This document shows, in pieces, positions 20,212 through 29,896 of a stretch of DNA of 64,000 nt (position 1 is the first letter of the stretch; each line of letters opens with the position of its first letter). Location: positions 1-64,000 of the forward strand of contig JAHJOO010000008.1 in assembly GCA_018820275.1 (NCBI GenBank), given 5' to 3'. A model generated the notes under the pieces. The model saw only the letters and a program-made list of their open reading frames with translations, ran no database searches and was not told where the DNA came from. The stretch is from Alphaproteobacteria bacterium. GTDB lineage: Bacteria > Pseudomonadota > Alphaproteobacteria > Caulobacterales > Caulobacteraceae. The position numbers were made by a program, and so were the translations under genes.

Positions 20212-20675
20212 CACAAAGAGCACAAAGGGATCACGAAGGACACGAAGGTTTCAGCGCACGACCCGGCGCAGACTGTTCTTGAGCATCACGGCGTTGAAGT
20301 TGATCAGATAGCCCAGCCGAACGCCTGAGAACCTCAGATAGGTCAGGATCTGGGCCGTATGGATCGCCGCCAGGGCGTCGATCGCCTTGACCTCGATCAC
20401 GACGCGGTCCTCGACCAGGAGGTCGAGCCGGAAGCCGACGTCCATCCGCACGTCGCCATAGGCGACGGGCACCCCAACCTGTCTCTCCACCTTCAGGCCG
20501 GCGCGCCTCAGTTCCTCAGCCAGACACGCCTCATAGACGGACTCCAAAAGCCCCGGCCCGAGGGCAGAGTGGACCTTGAATGCCGCGTCCAGCACCGCCC
20601 TGCCGACACGCTCGACTTCTGCCGGCAAGGGCGCGGTTTCTTCGTGTCCTTCGTGCATCCTTGGTGCTCTTCGTG
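20212..20675. repeat. compact cassette bounded by imperfect ~36-bp terminal inverted repeats enclosing the GxxExxY gene
   Basis: Left 20212-20247 cacaaagagcacaaagggatcacgaaggacacgaag; reverse complement of 20640-20675 cacgaagagcaccaaggatgcacgaaggacacgaag; 31/36 match. Confidence 0.8.
20251..20658 (-). CDS. GxxExxY protein
   Basis: [19 protein letters not shown] (GxxExxY), [31 protein letters not shown]. Confidence 0.93.
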   Translation of the reverse strand: MHEGHEETAPLPAEVERVGRAVLDAAFKVHSALGPGLLESVYEACLAEELRRAGLKVERQVGVPVAYGDVRMDVGFRLDLLVEDRVVIEVKAIDALAAIHTAQILTYLRFSGVRLGYLINFNAVMLKNSLRRVVR

Positions 20676-20688
20676 TCGAACCAGCGAT

Positions 20689-21888
20689 CTACGCCGCGGC
20701 CGCCATCTTCTCCCGCGCCGCCTCGCAGGTCGCCTCGAAGCGGGCCACGGCCTCCTGGGCCTCTTCCAGGGTCAGGTTCAGCGGCGGCAGGATGCGCACG
20801 CAGTTGTCGCCACCGCCGGCCACCAGCAGGCGCTGGCCGTCGCGGGCCCAGCCCATGAATTCGCGGTTGTTGGGGACCAGCTTGACCCCGATCAGCAGGC
20901 CCTTGCCGCGCACGTCGACGATCACGTCGGGATAGCGGTCCTTCAGCCCGACCAGCTGCTGCTTCAGATAGCCGGCCACCTCGTTCACGTGCGCCAGGGT
21001 CTCGGGCTTCGAGATCTCGCCGAAGGCCGCGCGGCCGACCGCCATGGCCAGCGGATTGCCGCCGAAGGTCGAGCCGTGGACGCCCACCACCATGCCCTTG
21101 GCCGCCCGTTCGGTGGCCAGGCAGGCCCCGACGGGGAAGCCGCCGCCCAGCGCCTTGGCCACCGCCATGATGTCCGGCGCCATGCCGGCCCACTCGTGCG
21201 CCCACAGCTTGCCGGTCCGGCCCATGCCGCACTGGACCTCGTCGAAGATGATCAGCACGCCGTGCTCGTCGGCCAGCTCGCGCAGGCCGCGCAGGCAGAC
21301 GTCGGGCATGGCGCGGCAGCCGCCCTCGCCCTGCACCGGCTCGACGATGACGGCCGCGCAGGTGGGCGAGGCGATCGCCGCCTTGATGGCCTCGTGGTCG
21401 CCCCACTTCAGCTGGTGGAAGCCTTCCATCTTTGGACCGAAGCCCTCGGTATAGCCGGGGTTGGCCGCCGCGTTGATCGCGCCGTAGGTGCGGCCGTGGA
21501 AGCTGCCGTCGAAGCCATAGACGTCGATCCGCTCCGGCTGGCCGTTCGCCACGTGGAACTTCCGCGCCGTCTTCAGCGCGCACTCGACCGCCTCGGTGCC
21601 CGAGTTGGTGAAGAAGACGACGTCGGCGAACGACTTTTCGCACAGGGCGTCGGCCAAGGCTTCCTGATCCGGGATGCGGAAGATGTTGGAGACGTGCCAC
21701 AGCTTCTCGGCCTGGGCCTTGACCGCCTCGACCAGCACCGGGTTGGCGTGGCCGAGGGCGTTGGTCGAAATGCCCATGACGCAGTCGAGGTATTCCGTCC
21801 CGTCCCTGCTCCACAGGCGGGCGCCCTGGCCGCGATCCACCTCCAGCGGCGCGCGGTTGTAGACTCCCATCAGGTGCTCGGTGGACAC
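20689..21888 (-). CDS. argD: acetylornithine/succinyldiaminopimelate aminotransferase
   Basis: [45 protein letters not shown]. Confidence 0.95.
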   Translation of the reverse strand: MSTEHLMGVYNRAPLEVDRGQGARLWSRDGTEYLDCVMGISTNALGHANPVLVEAVKAQAEKLWHVSNIFRIPDQEALADALCEKSFADVVFFTNSGTEAVECALKTARKFHVANGQPERIDVYGFDGSFHGRTYGAINAAANPGYTEGFGPKMEGFHQLKWGDHEAIKAAIASPTCAAVIVEPVQGEGGCRAMPDVCLRGLRELADEHGVLIIFDEVQCGMGRTGKLWAHEWAGMAPDIMAVAKALGGGFPVGACLATERAAKGMVVGVHGSTFGGNPLAMAVGRAAFGEISKPETLAHVNEVAGYLKQQLVGLKDRYPDVIVDVRGKGLLIGVKLVPNNREFMGWARDGQRLLVAGGGDNCVRILPPLNLTLEEAQEAVARFEATCEAAREKMAAAA

Positions 21889-21998
21889 GGCGGCTTCCTC
21901 CCGGAAAAGCGACGCGGCCCCGAACGCCGCGCGCCGGGACCGCCTTCAGTCTCGATGCCCGCCTTGTCGAACCGGGGGCCGGGTCAGTCAACCCCGGG

Positions 21999-22886
21999 TC
22001 AGGCCACGGACGGCGACGGATCCAGCTTGCGCAGGTCCTTGAAGCCGAGGACCGTTCCGGCAGCTTCCAGCGACGCCTTCAACTGCTCCAGATTCCTCAG
22101 GCGGGGATCGGACATCTCGAACATCCGCTCAAGCACCTCCTCCAGCTCGCTCGCGCCGCCGGGTGCCGGGTCGACGGCCGGGGCGGCGGCGTCACCGGCC
22201 TCGTCGGCCGAGGGCGGCTCCGCCTTCGCGACCACCGGGCGGGACTCGAGATCACGCAGGAGAATGCCGTTCGCCTGCTTCCCGAGGTCGTAGGTCTCGG
22301 TGATCATGGCGTCGAGCGCCCGAAGCACGCGGTCGACCACCAGCCGCCCGTGGTCGTTGATCTTCACGTCGCACAGGACGTTGTGCACGAATTCCGTCCG
22401 AACCTTGCCGAGGCGCTGGTTGAGATCGAACATGTCGACGTCGTAGGCGCCCGACCGGGACTTGGCCACGTCCAGGGCGACCGCGAAGCCGTAGCGCGCG
22501 TCCCAGACCGCTTCGACCGTCGCCGCGACGGTCTCGTAGAGCGCGTAGAACCTGCGGCGGATGGCCAGGCCTTCGGCCGCCCATTCATAAGACTTCAGAA
22601 AGGCGGCGATCGCGAAGACGTCCAGCCAGAAGAAGACCACGCTGGTGGTCAGATTGTCGCTCGGATCGAAGCCGAAGGTCGGAACCCGCGCGGCCAGCTC
22701 CGGGCGCAGGACGCCGAGCGCCAGGTAGCCGGTGAGGGCGAGCGCGAAGGCTACGGCCGAGCCGATGGCCAGGGTGAGCGCGGACCCGGCGAACGGCAGC
22801 CACCAGGGCCGGCCGCTGATGCGCGCCTTTGGCCGCGGCTTTCGCGCCTCCGCGCGGCGCGACTTCTGCTGCGCCTCATCGACCAT
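21999..22886 (-). CDS. hypothetical protein, two predicted TM helices and cytoplasmic helical C-terminus
   Basis: Clear ORF with TM segments near N-terminus; no recognisable family. Confidence 0.6.
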   Translation of the reverse strand: MVDEAQQKSRRAEARKPRPKARISGRPWWLPFAGSALTLAIGSAVAFALALTGYLALGVLRPELAARVPTFGFDPSDNLTTSVVFFWLDVFAIAAFLKSYEWAAEGLAIRRRFYALYETVAATVEAVWDARYGFAVALDVAKSRSGAYDVDMFDLNQRLGKVRTEFVHNVLCDVKINDHGRLVVDRVLRALDAMITETYDLGKQANGILLRDLESRPVVAKAEPPSADEAGDAAAPAVDPAPGGASELEEVLERMFEMSDPRLRNLEQLKASLEAAGTVLGFKDLRKLDPSPSVA

Positions 22887-22960
22887 GACCGCCCTCCCCC
22901 GAGGCGATCAGGAAAGCAGACTTGAGCGTTCCGGCACCCCGGATTCCCGTCAGAGGGGAG

Positions 22961-23779
22961 TCAGCTCTTCAGCCGCCAGCCCGAGCGGAACACCGACCAG
23001 CAGGTCCAGGCCAGCACCACCGTGAGGACCGCGGCCATGATCGCGCCGACCATGACGTCGCTCTCGGCGCGGCCGATGAAGCCGGCGCGGAAGCCGTCGA
23101 TCAGGTAGAACATCGGGTTGAAATGGCTGATCGTGGCGAAGGGCTCGGGCAGCCGCTCCACCAGATAGAAGGTGCCCGACAGGAAGGTCATGGGCATGAC
23201 CACGAAATTCTGGACCGCCGCCAGCTGGTCGAACTTCTGCGCCCACAGGCCGGCGAACACGCCCAGCATGCCCATGATCAGGCAGGCCGCCAGGCCGAAG
23301 CCCAGCACCATCGGCAGGCTGGAGATCGACAGGCCGGCGAACGGCAGGACGCAGATCGCCGTCACAATCCCCACCACCAGGCCCCGCGTCGCCGCGCCGA
23401 GGGTAAAGGCCGCCGTCACCTCCAGCGGGCTTAGCGGCGGGGTCAGGAAGTCGGTCGCCGTGCCCATGATCTTGGCCTGGATCAGGCTGGACGAGGCGTT
23501 GGCGAAACTGTTGTTCAGCATGGCCATCATGATCAGGCCGGGAGCCACGAACTCGGGGAAGGGCGTGCCGTGCAGCGGCGCGCGGGTGCCCTGCGTCGCG
23601 ACCACGAAGACCAGCATGTAGAGCAGGGTCGTCACGACCGGACCCGCCACGGTCTGGGCTCCCACCTTCCAGAAGCGCCGCACCTCCTTGAGATACAGGG
23701 TCTGGAACCCGATCCAGTTGACGCCGCGATGTTCCAGCGGCTGCGGCGGGGCGGGCGGGGTCAGGGCGTCAGGACTCAT
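22961..23779 (-). CDS. ABC-2 type transporter permease
   Basis: LYLKEVRRFWKVGAQTVAGPVVTTLLYMLVF...MPMTFLSGTFYLVERLP. Confidence 0.92.
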   Translation of the reverse strand: MSPDALTPPAPPQPLEHRGVNWIGFQTLYLKEVRRFWKVGAQTVAGPVVTTLLYMLVFVVATQGTRAPLHGTPFPEFVAPGLIMMAMLNNSFANASSSLIQAKIMGTATDFLTPPLSPLEVTAAFTLGAATRGLVVGIVTAICVLPFAGLSISSLPMVLGFGLAACLIMGMLGVFAGLWAQKFDQLAAVQNFVVMPMTFLSGTFYLVERLPEPFATISHFNPMFYLIDGFRAGFIGRAESDVMVGAIMAAVLTVVLAWTCWSVFRSGWRLKS

Positions 23780-23870
23780 GCGGCGACAGATGCGCCGCGA
23801 GGCCCGGAGTCGCAAGGGTCGCGGCCTTCCCCGATCGCCGGGGAGGGAGGCCGGGACCGGACCCAAGCGA

Positions 23871-23893
23871 ACATGTTTGCATTCTAAACTTGT
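23871..23893. promoter_or_regulatory. AT-rich dyad (operator-like) upstream of acyltransferase gene
   Basis: ACATGTTT-gcattct-AAACTTGT, 7/8 symmetric. Confidence 0.4.
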
Positions 23894-23929
23894 CTGTGAG
23901 ATACGCCGATCATTCGAGGAGGAGGCGTC

Positions 23930-25138
23930 ATGTCCCACACCCCATCCCCCGGTGACCGCCTGCACGGACTGGACGCCGTGCGCGCGATCGCCCTGCTGCT
24001 CGGCGTCGTCCTGCACGCCTCGCTGTCCTATTTCCCCACGCCGATCTGGCCCGTACCGGACGCCGAGACGTCCAGCGGCACCTATGTCGTGATGTTCGCC
24101 ATCCACCTGTTCCGCATGACGGCCTTCTTCGTCGTCGCCGGCCTGTTCGCGCAGATGCTGATGGCGCGGCGCGGCATGTGGGGCTTCGCGAAGAATCGGC
24201 TGGGCCGGATCGCCAACCCCCTGTTCGGCATGTGGTGGGTGGTCTTCCCCGCCGTGATCGCCGTGATCGTGTGGAAGGCCGCGCTCGACAACGGCGGCAC
24301 GATCCCGACCGACGGGCCGCCGCCGCCGCCGCTGGTACTGGAGACCCTGCCCCTGCTGCACCTGTGGTTCCTGTGGGTCCTGCTGGTCTTCTACGCGGCC
24401 GTGCTGATCCTGCGTCCCCTGGCGCGGCTGATCGACCGCGAGGGCCGCATCGCCGACCGGCTGGCGGGCTGGATGGTCGGCCCGTGGACACCGCTGATCC
24501 CCACCCTGCCGCTGGCGGCCGCGCTGGCCTACTATCCGAACTGGATCCCCTTCTTCGGCATCCCCACGCCCGACTACGGCTTCGTGCCCAACGTGCCCGC
24601 GCTGGTCGGCTTCGGCCTCGCCTTCGCGATGGGCTGGCTGCTGGCCCGCCGGCTGGACCTGCTGCCGCGGCTGGCGCGGCTGTGGCCCCTGTTCCTGATC
24701 GTCGGCGGCGCGACCGGCACGGCCGCCTTCCTGCTGGCCGGGGGCCTGACGCCCGCGATCGAGGTGCAGCTGGACATACCGATGCGTCTGACCCAGTCGT
24801 GGGTCACCGCCCTGGCGGTCTACAGCTCGGCCTTCGCCTTCATCGGCCTGTGCGTGGTCCTGTTCAGCCGCGCCAACGCGGTCGTCCGCTACCTCTCGGA
24901 CGCCTCCTACTGGACCTATCTGATCCACCTGCCGCTGGTCATGGTGGCCCAGGTTCTGGTGCTCGACCTCGCCATGCCGTGGGGGGCCAAGATGGCCATC
25001 GTCATGGTCTCGGTGACGGCCGTCTGCCTGATCACCTATGAGCTGCTGGTGCGGCACACCTTTGTCGGCAAGGCGCTGAACGGCCGCCGCGTGCCCTGGC
25101 GCAAGCCGGGCGCGGCCGCGCTCCGGCCCGCCGAATGA
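23930..25138 (+). CDS. acyltransferase family 3 / OpgC-like membrane protein
   Basis: RLHGLDAVRAIALLLGVVLHA and multi-TM architecture. Confidence 0.88.
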   Translation: MSHTPSPGDRLHGLDAVRAIALLLGVVLHASLSYFPTPIWPVPDAETSSGTYVVMFAIHLFRMTAFFVVAGLFAQMLMARRGMWGFAKNRLGRIANPLFGMWWVVFPAVIAVIVWKAALDNGGTIPTDGPPPPPLVLETLPLLHLWFLWVLLVFYAAVLILRPLARLIDREGRIADRLAGWMVGPWTPLIPTLPLAAALAYYPNWIPFFGIPTPDYGFVPNVPALVGFGLAFAMGWLLARRLDLLPRLARLWPLFLIVGGATGTAAFLLAGGLTPAIEVQLDIPMRLTQSWVTALAVYSSAFAFIGLCVVLFSRANAVVRYLSDASYWTYLIHLPLVMVAQVLVLDLAMPWGAKMAIVMVSVTAVCLITYELLVRHTFVGKALNGRRVPWRKPGAAALRPAE

Positions 25139-25150
25139 CTTGCCAAGCCC

Positions 25151-25183
25151 GACCGGCTCGTCCACCCGAAGGACGAGCCGGTC
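25151..25183. repeat. perfect 13-bp inverted repeat (hairpin)
   Basis: GACCGGCTCGTCC-acccgaa-GGACGAGCCGGTC. Confidence 0.85.
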
Positions 25184-25203
25184 CCCACCGCCAGAGTCGC
25201 CCC

Positions 25204-25842
25204 ATGCCCGCAACGCCCCGCCCGCATTCGCCCGAAGACGACCTCGCCTTCCTGCGCGCCATCGTGGAGGGGGGCGGCCGTCCGCCGATGACGCTGGCCG
25301 TCTGCTATCTGGCCGGCGGTCTGCTGTACGGTCTGCAGTGTCTGTTCCACGTCGGGCAGGCGACCGGTCTGATCCGCTGGCCGGACCTGGCCAATCTGGC
25401 CGTCGTCGTCGGCATCTCGGCGACCTTTCTGGCGATCCTGACCTGGGCGATCCTGCGGGACCGCAAGGACGGCGGCGCCCACCGCGGGCCGACGGCCAGC
25501 CGCACGCTCAGCGCGGCCTTCAGCGCCACCGGCATGGCCAATCTGGCCGTCATCATCGTCTTCGGCGTGGGCGCCTGGCGTGACGGCGACTTCGCCATCT
25601 GGCTGTACTACGCCTCGATCGTCTTCGCGCTTCAGGCCGCGGCCTGGTTCGTGGCGTGGACGCTGAAGAAGAAGGGCTGGATGCTGGCCACGGCGCTGGG
25701 CGGCTGGGTCACGGCCGTGGCCCTGGGCGTCACGGTGCGCGAGCCGATGATCTATCTGGGCATCTGCACGATCGCCCTGTTCCTGCTGTTCGCCCTGCCC
25801 GGCTGGATCCTGTTCAACGACGCCCGATCGAAGCCGGCCTGA
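25204..25842 (+). CDS. hypothetical multi-TM membrane protein
   Basis: About six hydrophobic segments; operonic with downstream regulator. Confidence 0.75.
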   Translation: MPATPRPHSPEDDLAFLRAIVEGGGRPPMTLAVCYLAGGLLYGLQCLFHVGQATGLIRWPDLANLAVVVGISATFLAILTWAILRDRKDGGAHRGPTASRTLSAAFSATGMANLAVIIVFGVGAWRDGDFAIWLYYASIVFALQAAAWFVAWTLKKKGWMLATALGGWVTAVALGVTVREPMIYLGICTIALFLLFALPGWILFNDARSKPA

Positions 25843-25844
25843 GC

Positions 25845-26147
25845 ATGGGACTGCACGATCTCGGCCGCATCGACGAGGTCATCCACGGCCGCATGCGGCT
25901 GGGGATCATGGTCTATCTGGCCGACGCCGAGGCCGCCGACTTCACCGAGTTGAAGACCGTGCTGGAGGCGACCCAGGGCAATCTGTCGGTCCATCTGAAG
26001 AAGCTGGAGGAGGCCGGCTACGTCGCCATCGCCAAGAGCTTCAAGGACAACAAGCCCCTGACCCGGGCCTCCATCACCCCCGCCGGGCGCAAGGCCTTCG
26101 CGGCCTACCTGGAAGCGCTGGGCCGCCTGATCGGGGGGCGCGGCTGA
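25845..26147 (+). CDS. winged-helix transcriptional regulator
   Basis: FTELKTVLEATQGNLSVHLKKLEEAGYVAIAKSFKDNKPLTRASITPAGRKAF. Confidence 0.85.
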   Translation: MGLHDLGRIDEVIHGRMRLGIMVYLADAEAADFTELKTVLEATQGNLSVHLKKLEEAGYVAIAKSFKDNKPLTRASITPAGRKAFAAYLEALGRLIGGRG

Positions 26148-26746
26148 TGGCGCCGATGGTCGTCGACCCCGCGCGCGTGCGCCCGTTCGAGGACTTCCAG
26201 GCCTTTCACGACTGGCTGGCGGCGAACCACGACCGCGAGACCGAAATCTGGGTCAAGATCCACAAGAAGGGCTCGGGCCTGAGGTCGATCGACTGGAGCG
26301 GGGCGGTCGACGCGGCGCTGTGCTGGGGCTGGATCGACGGCCTGAAGAAGAGCTTCGACGACACCAGCTTCCTGCAGCGGTTCACGCCGCGAAAGCCCAA
26401 GAGCAGCTGGTCGCAGATCAACGTCGACAAGGTCGCTGTCCTGACCGCGGCCGGCCACATGCGGCCGCAAGGGCTGACCCACGTCGAGGCCGCGAAGGCC
26501 GACGGCCGCTGGGACGCCGCCTATCGCGTCAGGGACGCCGAAATGCCCGCCGACCTCCAGGCCGCCATCGACGCCGACCCCAAGGCGCGCGCCGCCTTCG
26601 CCACCCTGACGGCCCAGAACCGCTTCGCCCTGATCTTTCGCACCACGCAGATGAAGACCGGGGCCGGCCGGGCCAGAAAGATCGCCGACCTCACCGCCAT
26701 GCTCGCGCGCGGCGAGACGCCCCATCCGCAGAAGGCGAAACCATGA
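26147..26746 (+). CDS. YdeI/OmpD-associated family protein
   Basis: EIWVKIHKKGSG, ALCWGWIDGLKKS, FTPRKPKSSWSQIN. Confidence 0.9.
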   Translation: MAPMVVDPARVRPFEDFQAFHDWLAANHDRETEIWVKIHKKGSGLRSIDWSGAVDAALCWGWIDGLKKSFDDTSFLQRFTPRKPKSSWSQINVDKVAVLTAAGHMRPQGLTHVEAAKADGRWDAAYRVRDAEMPADLQAAIDADPKARAAFATLTAQNRFALIFRTTQMKTGAGRARKIADLTAMLARGETPHPQKAKP

Positions 26747-27549
26747 CCCCCCGCGTCATGGGCATCGTCAACGTCACGCCGGACAGCTTCTCCGATGGCG
26801 GGCGCCTGTCCTCCGTCGAGGCGGCGGTCGCGCACGGGCTGCGGCTGGTCGAACAGGGCGCCGACCTGCTGGACGTCGGCGGCGAGAGCACGCGGCCGGG
26901 TGCCGAGCCGGTCTCCGAGGCCGACGAGATCGCCCGCGTCGCGCCCGTCGTCGCCGGACTGCGCGCGGCCTGGGACGGCCCCATCAGCGTCGACACCATG
27001 AAGCCCGCCGTCGCCCGCGCGGCGGTCGCGGCCGGGGCGACGATGTGGAACGACGTCACGGCCCTGACCTTCTCGCCCGACGCCCCGGCGGTCGCCGCCG
27101 ACCTGGGCTGCGAGGTGGTGTTGATGCACATGCAGGGGGCCCCGCAGACCATGCAGACCGATCCCCGCTACGACGACGTGGTGGCCGAGGTCCGCGACGC
27201 CCTGCTGGCCCGCGCCGGGGCGACGATGGCGGCGGGCGTTGCGCGCGACCGCATCTGGCTGGACCCCGGCATCGGCTTCGGCAAGACGGCGGCGCACAAC
27301 CTGGCCCTCACCGCCCGTCTCGACGCCCTGGCCGCCACCGGCTTCCCTGTGCTGTACGGCGCCAGCCGCAAGCGCACGATCCAGTCCGTCGACCCGACCG
27401 CGACCGACCCCGGCGACCGTCTGGGCGGCAGTCTGGCGCTGGCGCTGGAGGCGGCCCGCAACGGCGCGGCCATCGTCCGCGTCCACGACGTCCGCGAGAC
27501 GGTTCAGGCGCTGAAGGTTCAGGCGGCGCTCACCAGATCCTCCCCCTGA
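26743..27549 (+). CDS. folP: dihydropteroate synthase
   Basis: MGIVNVTPDSFSDGG, DVGGESTRPGA, DPGIGFGKT. Confidence 0.97.
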   Translation: MTPRVMGIVNVTPDSFSDGGRLSSVEAAVAHGLRLVEQGADLLDVGGESTRPGAEPVSEADEIARVAPVVAGLRAAWDGPISVDTMKPAVARAAVAAGATMWNDVTALTFSPDAPAVAADLGCEVVLMHMQGAPQTMQTDPRYDDVVAEVRDALLARAGATMAAGVARDRIWLDPGIGFGKTAAHNLALTARLDALAATGFPVLYGASRKRTIQSVDPTATDPGDRLGGSLALALEAARNGAAIVRVHDVRETVQALKVQAALTRSSP

Positions 27550-27675
27550 GCGCAGCGAAAGGGGGAGGGGGACCGCGAAGCGGTGGAGGGGGCGAACCCC
27601 GAGCGCCGGCGGATGCGGTCGCCCCCTTCACCATGCTGCGCATGGTCCCCCTCCCCCGCTGGCGCGGGGGAGGAT
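27537..27675. repeat. large palindromic intergenic element overlapping folP 3' end
   Basis: Arms atcctccccc.../...gggggaggat; shares 29-nt core with element at 45821. Confidence 0.8.
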
Positions 27676-27678
27676 TTT

Positions 27679-28059
27679 TCAGGGGCAGTTGATCTGCCAC
27701 GACGGGCCGTAGCGGTCCTTCACCCAGGCGAACCGCGTCGAGAAGCCATAGGCGCCGGGCAGCATAAGCAGGGCGCCGCCATCGGTCGCCATCGCGTGGG
27801 CGATCTGGTCGACCTGCGCCTCCGTCTCGACCGTCAGGAAGATCGAATTGGACGGCGTGAAGTCGAAGTCATGCACCGGCGGGCTGTCGTTGGCGATGAT
27901 CTCGAGCCCGGACACGGACAGCCGGGCCATGGCCACCGTGCCGTCGGGCTTCTTGTCCATGGCCACGATCCGGGCGCCGGGAAGGGCGGCGGCGTAGGCG
28001 GTCAGCGCCTGCTCGCACTTGCCCTGAAACATCAGAAAGGGAGCGGCGGCGGTGATCAT
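27679..28059 (-). CDS. PhnB-like VOC family protein
   Basis: FLMFQGKCEQALTAYAAALPGARI...DRYGPSWQINCP. Confidence 0.88.
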   Translation of the reverse strand: MITAAAPFLMFQGKCEQALTAYAAALPGARIVAMDKKPDGTVAMARLSVSGLEIIANDSPPVHDFDFTPSNSIFLTVETEAQVDQIAHAMATDGGALLMLPGAYGFSTRFAWVKDRYGPSWQINCP

Positions 28060-28481
28060 GGGTCTCTCCGTCGATAGGTGGTCCGGCTGAAGTCCTGCCA
28101 CGACCCGTCGGCCGCCTTGACCCGACCGATCGAGCGCCGCTCGTCCGGCGAGACGATCTCGAACACGTCGACGTAGTCCGTCTCCGGTCCCTGGCCGGTC
28201 ATGTCGGGCCCGCGGCTGTACAGATGCAGGGCGCCGTCCGCCTCCACCGCCCCGTCATAGGTCCAGAGCTGCGCGTGCTCCCAGTGAACGAAGTCGCCGG
28301 TCACGCGGCCGGTCGCGGGATCGGGCGCCAGCTGGAAGCGATAGCCCTCGCCCTCGATCACGATCCAGGCGCCGCGTCGCACGACGCTTTCGACGCCCGT
28401 CCGCACCTGGGCCGGATCGTCGGGCACGGACCGCCCCTCCAGAACCCACTCGCCCACCATCTGGTCCAGCCAGTCGCTCAT
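28056..28481 (-). CDS. DUF1579-like protein
   Basis: MSDWLDQMVGEWVLEGRSVPDDPAQVRTGVESVVRRGAWIVIEGEG. Confidence 0.6.
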   Translation of the reverse strand: MSDWLDQMVGEWVLEGRSVPDDPAQVRTGVESVVRRGAWIVIEGEGYRFQLAPDPATGRVTGDFVHWEHAQLWTYDGAVEADGALHLYSRGPDMTGQGPETDYVDVFEIVSPDERRSIGRVKAADGSWQDFSRTTYRRRDP

Positions 28482-28948
28482 GCCGCGTCCTCCCGCACAC
28501 CGACGGCCGCCTCGAACGGACGTCCCTCGCCGCTCTCGAGGTAGGGGACGAGGCTGTGCGCCAGGAACTGCTCCCAGCCCTGGGTGCACGCATCGTGGCA
28601 GCCGAGCATCGGCGTCAGACCGATATGCGTGACGTCGATCAAGGTCGCGTCCCGCTCCGGCCTCAGGGTCCAGCGCACCTGCGTGCCGTCCCACTCCGAT
28701 CGACGGTCAAGTCCGGCCAGGTCGAGATGGCTGGCGACGCACTGCCAGGTCACGCCGGCGTTCGGCTCCATCTCGACGACCCGGAACGTCTTGAAGGTCG
28801 CGTCGAAGCGGACCGTGAACTCCGCGCCCACCGCATCCGCCCGCCCCTCGAACTCCCGCGACCACCAGTGGTCGATGGACCGGGTCAGCGCGGCGAAGGC
28901 GTCCGCCGACGAACAGGCGACCCGGACAGTGTGGGCGAAGTCGGTCAT
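28478..28948 (-). CDS. SRPBCC domain protein
   Basis: HTVRVACSSADAFAALTRSIDHWW...GWEQFLAHSLVPYLESGEG. Confidence 0.85.
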   Translation of the reverse strand: MTDFAHTVRVACSSADAFAALTRSIDHWWSREFEGRADAVGAEFTVRFDATFKTFRVVEMEPNAGVTWQCVASHLDLAGLDRRSEWDGTQVRWTLRPERDATLIDVTHIGLTPMLGCHDACTQGWEQFLAHSLVPYLESGEGRPFEAAVGVREDAA

Positions 28949-28963
28949 CTTTGGCTCTCCTGT

Positions 28964-29566
28964 TCAGTTCGCGACCGCGGTCGTCGTCCAGTCGTTGGAA
29001 TATTCGCCCCCGGCCTCGGCCTGCCCGATCCGCTCGGCATAGGCGTCGCGCAGGGCGAACCAGCGATCCCAGTCCCAGGCGTGGCGGGTCAGGGCGCAGG
29101 CGTCGTCCAGCCCCTCCATGTGGTGGTGCCAGCCGGCGAGCACGTTGCGGCGCGCGTCGGTCCAGCTTTCGGGCACGCGGTGCTCCAGCCGCAGCAGCGT
29201 GCCGTCGCCGTCGGGCGTCAGGGTCCAGACGACGATCGAGTCCGGATTGCCGCCAAAGGTGTGCTCGAACCGGGTGAAGGGCCGCGCCACCAACACCTCG
29301 TTGTGCTGCATCCGCCGCTCCGGCACGTCGGGCATGAATTCGTGGTCCGGCTGGCGGAAATGCAGGTCCATGCGGCCGCCCGGTTCGGCGTCGATCCTCG
29401 CCTCGGCCAGCCAGCAGGCCAGCCCCTCCGGCGTCGTCAGCGCCCGCCACACCCGCTCCGGCGAATGGCGCAGGCGGCGCTCGAAGCGAATCTCCCAACC
29501 GCCCGTGATGCGGCTCAGCTCGCCGGCGTCGGCGCCCAGCGTCACACGGTCCGTGACTTCGGTCAT
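28964..29566 (-). CDS. SRPBCC (AHSA1-type) domain protein
   Basis: FERRLRHSPERVWRALTTPEGLACWLAEARI, GWHHHMEGL. Confidence 0.88.
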   Translation of the reverse strand: MTEVTDRVTLGADAGELSRITGGWEIRFERRLRHSPERVWRALTTPEGLACWLAEARIDAEPGGRMDLHFRQPDHEFMPDVPERRMQHNEVLVARPFTRFEHTFGGNPDSIVVWTLTPDGDGTLLRLEHRVPESWTDARRNVLAGWHHHMEGLDDACALTRHAWDWDRWFALRDAYAERIGQAEAGGEYSNDWTTTAVAN

Positions 29567-29883
29567 TGCGGAAACTCCCTGTCCAGATGGGCTTCCAGCG
29601 CGTCCAGCCGGGCGCCCCAGAAGCGGCGATAGGTCTCCAGCCAGGCGTCCAGCTCGGCCAGCGGCCGCGGATCGAGGCTGTACAGTCGGCGCGTGCCATC
29701 CTTGCGCACGGTCACCAGACCCGCCGCCTTCAGCACCCCCAGGTGCTTGGAGACCGTCGGCTGGGCGATCGGCAGGGCGCGCACGAAGTCGCCCGCCGGC
29801 CGCTCTCCGGACGCCAGCATGTCCAGCATCGCCAGGCGGTTCGGTTCGGCCAGGGCCTGAAGGGCGGCGGGGTTCATGCGCAT
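29563..29883 (-). CDS. ArsR family transcriptional regulator
   Basis: LAEPNRLAMLDMLASGERPAGDFVRALPIAQPTVSKHLGVLKAAGLV. Confidence 0.95.
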   Translation of the reverse strand: MRMNPAALQALAEPNRLAMLDMLASGERPAGDFVRALPIAQPTVSKHLGVLKAAGLVTVRKDGTRRLYSLDPRPLAELDAWLETYRRFWGARLDALEAHLDREFPQ

Positions 29884-29896
29884 CACCGTACAGCAA

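Noticed and set aside
22961-25213. 750-aa minus-strand ORF covering ABC permease plus upstream region
   Set aside because: Only the C-terminal part from 23779 is permease; upstream portion is antisense to the acyltransferase gene.
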